NCBI GenBank assembly: GCA_029881015.1 | Contig: JAOUNK010000083.1 | Coordinates: 1 to 10,495, forward strand | Direction: 5' to 3' | DNA from: Gammaproteobacteria bacterium | GTDB taxonomy: Bacteria > Pseudomonadota > Gammaproteobacteria > Steroidobacterales > Woeseiaceae | DNA length: 10,495 nucleotides | In this document: positions 6,546 through 10,495 of the stretch, piece after piece | Position numbering within the stretch: the stretch's first letter is position 1 | Layout of the letters: the number at the start of each line of letters is the position of its first letter | Translations under genes and position numbers: made by a program | Notes under the pieces: model-generated | What the model saw: only the letters and a program-made list of their open reading frames with translations | Databases searched by the model: none | What the model was told of the DNA's origin: nothing

Positions 6546-7766
6546 TCAATGCGTGGATCGCGCGCGTCGCCGCAGGAAAAAGGCAGCGACGCTCATCGCC
6601 ACGGTTGCGAGCAGACAGTAACCGCCCAGGTACAGCATCTGCCGCGGCAGCGTGATGCCCCGGTCGATCAATGTGCCCGTCAGTCCCGGGCCCGCCGCCG
6701 TGGCAATCACGACAGCCGATACCGTAACCGCGCGAATCGAGCCGAGATACACCGTGCCGTAAACCTCCGGCCATAATGCGCCGAACAACGTCGATGACAC
6801 GCCGTAGCTGATGCCCAGCAAGACCATGGCTACGTACAACGTGAAAGGGGGACCGCCAAGCGCAAACACCGCGCATGCGGCGGCTAGCGGCAGCAGGAGA
6901 AACGGCAACACCGAAACGGCACCGTGTCGATCGACTACCGCACCGATCAACAACGCGACCGCGACGGTGGTCAACGACAACACCACGAGGGACGTTGCGA
7001 AAAGCTGCGGGGGCCAGCCATTCAGGGCTGCCATGTAGTCCTGGTGATAGAAGATCGTCGTACCGATAAACCCGGGCGCAAGCACACCCGTGAGCAATAC
7101 CCAGAAGACCGGGTCACGAACGACTTCCCGACGCGTCCAGCTACGCACATCACGTACCGGTTTGTCAGACGTGGCTCCGGGTGAATGCGGTTCCCGCGGT
7201 ATGCTGTAGGCCCAATAGCAAAACGGCAGACCGACGATCAGCAACAGGAGCGCGGCGACGGACCACCCCGCCTGTATGCCGTAGGCCAGCGTGATCACCG
7301 TGAACACGAGCGGGATGGTGGCCTCGCCGCCCTGGTGGCCGAGCACAACCAGTGAAATGGCCCGGCCACGCTCGGCATGAAACCAGCGCCCGGTCGCCGT
7401 CAGGGCCATGTGTGTCATCATGCCCTGGCCGAACAGGCGCAACAGGAAGATGGCGAACACGAGCGTTACAATTGACGTTGCAAACCCGGCCAGGAGCGCC
7501 GCACTCGCCAGTACCGGTACGACGAAAGCGATCATTTTCCCGGCCGCAACGTAGTCGACCAGCCGGCCAAGAAAGGGCAGGCAGGCGGCACTACCCAGCG
7601 TAGCGTACATATAGAGCCGACCGAATTCGCCGTGACTCAGGTTGAACGCAGCCTGCCACTCGGCGATCGAGGCCGAAATGAAATACGTTTGTCCGAAGCT
7701 GGAGAAAAAGGTCAGTGCGAAGCCGCCGGCGATCCACCGGAAGTTCTGCTTGATGAAGTTATGCAT
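6546..7766 (-). CDS. Major facilitator superfamily transporter, substrate unknown
   Basis: The 406 residues contain about twelve hydrophobic helices arranged as 6+6 around a hydrophilic central loop at roughly 190-215 (rich in Pro, Arg, Ser and Asp), the classical MFS plan. A motif-A-like loop follows the second helix (FLGRLVDYVAAGK, about 65-77), and after helix 4 there is RLFGQGMMTHMALTATGRWF, a pattern found in oxalate/formate antiporter-like and monocarboxylate-type MFS proteins. The overall appearance suggests uptake or exchange of a small organic anion, but the substrate cannot be assigned from sequence alone. It acts in the inner membrane. It lies 34 bases downstream of aroE on the same strand, so it probably shares the hemB-aroE transcript. 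The spacer holds a 5-bp hairpin (7783-7795) without a T-run, so it is not a clear terminator. No good Shine-Dalgarno precedes the ATG at 7766. Confidence 0.85.
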   Translation of the reverse strand: MHNFIKQNFRWIAGGFALTFFSSFGQTYFISASIAEWQAAFNLSHGEFGRLYMYATLGSAACLPFLGRLVDYVAAGKMIAFVVPVLASAALLAGFATSIVTLVFAIFLLRLFGQGMMTHMALTATGRWFHAERGRAISLVVLGHQGGEATIPLVFTVITLAYGIQAGWSVAALLLLIVGLPFCYWAYSIPREPHSPGATSDKPVRDVRSWTRREVVRDPVFWVLLTGVLAPGFIGTTIFYHQDYMAALNGWPPQLFATSLVVLSLTTVAVALLIGAVVDRHGAVSVLPFLLLPLAAACAVFALGGPPFTLYVAMVLLGISYGVSSTLFGALWPEVYGTVYLGSIRAVTVSAVVIATAAGPGLTGTLIDRGITLPRQMLYLGGYCLLATVAMSVAAFFLRRRARSTH

Positions 7767-7800
7767 GGCGTTCAGCGCCGTGCCGGGCGACCCGGGTGTC

Positions 7801-8628
7801 TCAAGCCGTGATCTTCATCTGCTTGAGGACGGGAGCCGTGTTGGGCCTCACGCCGCGCCAAATGTGGAAAGACTCGGCGGCTTGCTCGACGAGCATGCCC
7901 CACCCCATGATGGATCTTTCGGCGCCCTGCTCGCGGGCCCACACGCTGAACGGTGTCGGCTTCAGGCCGTACGACAGGTCGTAGCACAGCGTGCCAGGTG
8001 AAATCGCCGCGGCGGGATAGGGCGGCACGTCACCGGTGACGCCGGCCGACGTGGCATTGATGATGAGATCGTATTGCTCGGCAACGGGCACGAGATCGAA
8101 GCGACAGGCACTGACCGGGCCCGACTGCGCAAAGTGATCGGCAAGAATCTGGCCTTTCTCGAGAGTCCGGTTCGCAATGCACAGCGATCTGGGCTGCATT
8201 TCCACTAATGGGCCTACGATCCCACGCGTGGCGCCACCCGCGCCCAGAATCAGGATGTTCGCACCCTCGAGCGTCACGCCCAGGTTGATGACCAGGTCGC
8301 GCAGCAGGCCGATGCCGTCGGTATTGTCGCCACGGATTTCGCCGTCACGAAACGATAGCGTGTTGGCGGCACCGGCTGTCGCGGCGCGCTCACTCAGGTG
8401 ATCGCAGAGTTTCGTCACTTCGGTCTTGTGCGGCACCGTGATATTCAGGCCCTTGCCTCCGGTCCGTTGAAACTGGCGAACGGCCACACTGAGCTTTTCG
8501 GGAGTGATCTGAAGAAGTTCGTACTGGATGTTCTGCCCGGTCTGGAGCGCGAACAGGCGGTGGATGACGGGAGAACGGCTGTGCGATACCGGGTAGCCCA
8601 TCACTCCATAACGGTCAGTCGTTGTCAT
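7801..8628 (-). CDS. aroE: Shikimate dehydrogenase (NADP+)
   Basis: AroE reduces 3-dehydroshikimate to shikimate with NADPH, the fourth step of the shikimate pathway to aromatic amino acids and folate, in the cytoplasm. Its 275 residues match E. coli AroE (272). The substrate-binding serines lie in VSHSRSP at 14-20; the catalytic pair is Lys68 in NITVPHK and Asp104 in GDNTDG. The nucleotide fold is GAGGATRG at 129-136, and Asn153-Arg154-Thr155 is the NADP-specific motif. The C-terminal MLVEQAAESFHIWRG block is also typical. The ATG at 8628 overlaps the hemB stop (ATGA), and GGAG at 8634-8637 lies 5 bases upstream, inside the end of hemB, so the two are translated together. The catabolic quinate/shikimate dehydrogenases are less likely given the NRT motif and overall match. 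Confidence 0.95.
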   Translation of the reverse strand: MTTTDRYGVMGYPVSHSRSPVIHRLFALQTGQNIQYELLQITPEKLSVAVRQFQRTGGKGLNITVPHKTEVTKLCDHLSERAATAGAANTLSFRDGEIRGDNTDGIGLLRDLVINLGVTLEGANILILGAGGATRGIVGPLVEMQPRSLCIANRTLEKGQILADHFAQSGPVSACRFDLVPVAEQYDLIINATSAGVTGDVPPYPAAAISPGTLCYDLSYGLKPTPFSVWAREQGAERSIMGWGMLVEQAAESFHIWRGVRPNTAPVLKQMKITA

Positions 8629-9638
8629 TCGCTCTCCGCGAGCCAGCGTGCTGCGTCGATGGCGAAGTACGTCAGTATTGCGTTGGCGCCGGCACGCTTT
8701 ATACCAAGCAGAGACTCTAACACGACGGCTCGCTCATCGAGCCAGCCATTCTGTGCAACCGCCTTGAGCATCGCGTACTCGCCGCTGACCTGGTAGGCGA
8801 GCGTCGGTACCTCGTACGTATCCTTTACGCGCCTCACGATATCGAGGTAGGGCATCGCCGGCTTGACCATGACCATATCAGCCCCTTCATCGAGATCGAG
8901 ACCGACTTCGCGCACGGCTTCGTCGCTGTTGGCCGGAGACACCTGGTAGGTGTGCTTGTCGCCACCCTTGATGTTCGCCGCGGAGCCACAGGCATCGCGG
9001 AAGGGTCCGTAAAAGCTGGACGAGAACTTGGCCGAATAGGCCATGATGACGGTGTTGACGTGCCCCCCGTCTTCGAGCGCTGCCCGCACCGCACCGATAC
9101 GCCCGTCCATCATGTCCGATGGCGCCACGATGTCGGCGCCGGCATCGGCGTGCGACACAGCCTGGCGGACGAGCATGTCGACCGTCACATCATTCAGTAC
9201 GTAGCCGTCATCGTCGATAATGCCGTCCTGCCCGTGGGTCGTGTACGGATCGAGCGCGACGTCGGTCATGACGGCAAGCTCGGGCAGGGCCTCCCTGATC
9301 GCTCGGACCGTGCGCTGCACGAGGCCATCGGGGTTGGCGCATTCGCTGCCGTCGAGGCTCTTCTTCTCCTGGTCGACGACCGGGAACAGGGCGACTGCCG
9401 GAATGCCAAGGTCCCGTACCTCTTTCAACTCGGTCAGTAACAGGTCGATGCTCTTGCGAGAAATACCGGGCATCGAGGGAACATCCTCAGTACGCCCTTT
9501 GCCTTCGAGGACGAAGACGGGGTAAATGAAATCGGAGCTCGACAGGGTCGTTTCCTGCACCAGGTCGCGCAGGGCCTTGGTGCGTCGATTTCGACGCATG
9601 CGAATCCAGGGGAACTGTCCGGGGGACGATACACTCAT
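8625..9638 (-). CDS. hemB: Delta-aminolevulinic acid dehydratase (porphobilinogen synthase), Mg-type
   Basis: HemB condenses two molecules of 5-aminolevulinate to porphobilinogen, the first pyrrole of heme biosynthesis, in the cytoplasm. The 337 residues form the usual TIM barrel. The two Schiff-base lysines are Lys204 in YSAKFSSSFYGPFRDA and Lys259 in MVKPAMPYLD. The metal loop reads DVALDPYTTHGQDG at 126-139: Ala128, Asp130 and Asp138 stand where zinc enzymes such as E. coli HemB have Cys120, Cys122 and Cys130. This is the zinc-independent, Mg-responsive class known from Pseudomonas. The N-terminal block with RMRRNRRTKALRDLV is conserved in that class and supports the ATG at 9638, although no strong ribosome binding site precedes it. 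It is the first gene of the hemB-aroE-MFS run and is divergent from the ECF sigma gene. Confidence 0.96.
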   Translation of the reverse strand: MSVSSPGQFPWIRMRRNRRTKALRDLVQETTLSSSDFIYPVFVLEGKGRTEDVPSMPGISRKSIDLLLTELKEVRDLGIPAVALFPVVDQEKKSLDGSECANPDGLVQRTVRAIREALPELAVMTDVALDPYTTHGQDGIIDDDGYVLNDVTVDMLVRQAVSHADAGADIVAPSDMMDGRIGAVRAALEDGGHVNTVIMAYSAKFSSSFYGPFRDACGSAANIKGGDKHTYQVSPANSDEAVREVGLDLDEGADMVMVKPAMPYLDIVRRVKDTYEVPTLAYQVSGEYAMLKAVAQNGWLDERAVVLESLLGIKRAGANAILTYFAIDAARWLAESE

Positions 9639-9655
9639 AGCTATTCAGAATAACG

Positions 9656-9673
9656 AAAAGAAGTACTTATTTT
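9656..9673. repeat. 18-base near-perfect palindrome, possible operator
   Basis: AAAAgAAGTACTTaTTTT is symmetric at every position except the single lower-case pair. The centre is the perfect 8-mer AAGTACTT at 9661-9668, about 27 bases upstream of the hemB ATG. It could be a dimeric regulator site or part of the hemB leader; I do not match it to a known box such as Fur. Confidence 0.4.
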
Positions 9674-9687
9674 CCCTGTATTTAGGT

Positions 9688-9702
9688 ACGGTTTCCACGG
9701 TT
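9688..9702 (+). repeat. Short direct repeat ACGGTT-3-ACGGTT
   Basis: ACGGTT occurs at 9688-9693 and again at 9697-9702, with TCC between, giving a 9-base period. It could be a direct-repeat binding site on the sigma side of the divergent region, but so short a repeat can occur by chance. Confidence 0.25.
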
Positions 9703-9758
9703 AAGATCCTTTTTATTCCGATCTCGTAATAAATGTCAGCAGGATTGGGTCATCTAGA

Positions 9759-10265
9759 ATGAACAGTAGCAGTGCCGAGGGAACGCGCCGACAGAGGTTT
9801 GACAGCCTCGTTACGGTGTTTCACCAGGACATGTATCGCTTCGCCGCCTGGCTCAGCCGGGACACGGCGGTTGCCGAAGATGTCGTCCAGGAAGCGCTCT
9901 TGCGCGCCTGGAAGTCCCTCGACTCGCTGCGAGACGACGCGGCGGCCAAGCATTGGTTGCTGACTATCGTCCGCCGGGAGAATGCCCGCTACTTCGAGCG
10001 ACGTCGGCTGGAAACGGTCGACATCGACAACCTGACAGCGTCACAGGCAGCACTGATTGCCGAGACGCCGGACGGCAAGACAGACGATTTGCGCGAAGCG
10101 ATCTTCCGTCTTGAGGACGGCTACCGCGAGCCGCTGGTACTGCAGGTCCTCATGGGCTACAGCACGGACGAGATCGCGGAGATGATGGGCCTGAAGCAGG
10201 GTGCCGTGCTGACACGGCTGCATCGGGCGAGACACAAGTTGAAGGACAGCGTTGCGAGAGAATGA
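9759..10265 (+). CDS. ECF-type RNA polymerase sigma factor (sigma-70 family)
   Basis: The protein directs RNA polymerase to a specific promoter set. At 168 residues it has only the two domains of ECF sigmas. Region 2 runs from about 14 to 83 and includes the core-binding stretch VAEDVVQEALLRAWKSL (about 38-54), the HWLLTIVRREN block and a basic RRR at its end. Region 4 runs from about 111 to 162, with a helix-turn-helix STDEIAEMMGLKQGAVLTRLHRARHKL (about 135-161) for -35 recognition. The linker between them is short and acidic, and no extra C-terminal domain is present. The ATG at 9759 has only a distant AGGA (9741-9744). Its end overlaps the next gene by ATGA, the usual arrangement for a sigma factor and its membrane-bound anti-sigma factor. 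Its regulon and inducing signal cannot be read from the sequence. Confidence 0.9.
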   Translation: MNSSSAEGTRRQRFDSLVTVFHQDMYRFAAWLSRDTAVAEDVVQEALLRAWKSLDSLRDDAAAKHWLLTIVRRENARYFERRRLETVDIDNLTASQAALIAETPDGKTDDLREAIFRLEDGYREPLVLQVLMGYSTDEIAEMMGLKQGAVLTRLHRARHKLKDSVARE

Positions 10266-10495
10266 CTGGCGAACACGACAATGAGTTCCGGGACCTGGAC
10301 CTGAAGATAGCGAAAGCCCTTCAGATCGACGTCCCTGCGCTGAAGATGCCCGAGCTGCCCGCGATCGAGGCCGACAATGTTGCGACATTGCCGGTCCGCA
10401 AGCGCTCGCGCACGCTCCTCTGGTATGCGCTGGCGGCAAGCGTCGTACTCGCGATTTCGATAACGATTCGTACGAACGACCTGTTCCGCAGCTAC
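10262..10495 (+). CDS. Single-pass membrane protein, candidate anti-sigma factor (3' end outside window)
   Basis: This frame is open from the ATG at 10262 to the end of the window (78 codons). The ATG overlaps the sigma factor stop by ATGA, so the two are translationally coupled. The visible part begins with about 45 soluble residues, including FRDLDLKIAKALQIDVPALK and a proline-rich linker, then a basic stretch (RKRSR, 46-50) and one membrane helix at about 52-69 (LLWYALAASVVLAISITI), giving an N-in topology. That layout and position fit an anti-sigma factor that holds the sigma at the membrane. The N-terminus shows no Cys and no HxxxCxxC zinc anti-sigma motif. It may resemble the DUF3379-type proteins found beside ECF sigmas in gammaproteobacteria, but that is a recollection, not a demonstrated match. 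Confidence 0.65.
   Translation, partial: MTGEHDNEFRDLDLKIAKALQIDVPALKMPELPAIEADNVATLPVRKRSRTLLWYALAASVVLAISITIRTNDLFRSY

Larger units (their letters stand above)
9639..9758. promoter_or_regulatory. Divergent, AT-rich hemB / sigma-factor intergenic region
   Basis: This 120-bp region separates two divergent genes and is clearly more AT-rich than its surroundings, so it should carry both promoters. I cannot point to a convincing -35/-10 pair on either strand; TAAGAT (9702-9707, +) and TAAATA (9684-9679, -) are only partial -10 matches. It contains a near-perfect 18-base palindrome and a short direct repeat, listed separately. Confidence 0.6.

Noticed and set aside
5926..6876. A 316-codon minus-strand open frame spanning the aqpZ/MFS junction
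   Set aside because: It lies antisense to aqpZ and out of frame with the MFS gene; both real genes are strongly supported, and the composition is that of a shadow frame.

Overview
This is an ordinary-looking, gene-dense, GC-rich stretch of chromosome, most likely from a gammaproteobacterium. The glutathione reductase, aquaporin Z and oligopeptidase A read very close to their enterobacterial counterparts. HemB carries the aspartate-rich metal site known from Pseudomonas-type enzymes rather than the zinc cysteines. I see no insertion sequence, phage gene, tRNA, rRNA or CRISPR array, and no stretch over 300 bases lacks a gene.

Layout. The left edge holds the 3' part of a small membrane protein (+), running tail-to-tail into a minus-strand group: an HD-domain phosphohydrolase of unknown substrate (361-1398), an exonuclease III (xthA-type, 1477-2244) and oligopeptidase A (prlC, 2244-4259). 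Transcription runs prlC, then exonuclease III, then HD; the first two are joined by a TGATG stop/start overlap. A 93-bp divergent promoter region separates prlC from glutathione reductase (gor, 4353-5699, +), followed by aquaporin Z (aqpZ, 5788-6489, +). aqpZ converges on a second minus-strand run: hemB (8625-9638), aroE (7801-8628, ATGA overlap with hemB) and an MFS transporter (6546-7766). Right of hemB, across a 120-bp AT-rich divergent region with a near-perfect palindrome and a short direct repeat, lies an ECF-type sigma factor (9759-10265, +). Its last codons overlap (ATGA) a single-pass membrane protein that leaves the window and is a likely anti-sigma partner.

How the genes work together. 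Most are housekeeping: DNA repair, peptide turnover, thiol redox balance, water flux, the second committed step of tetrapyrrole synthesis, and the shikimate pathway. The parts with unexplained biology are the ECF sigma/membrane protein pair, which lacks a visible zinc anti-sigma motif in the part seen; the HD phosphohydrolase, whose motif spacing recalls cyclic-nucleotide phosphodiesterases and small HD hydrolases; and the symmetric elements between hemB and the sigma gene. I did not find a convincing new multi-gene system; the sigma/anti-sigma pair is the best lead.
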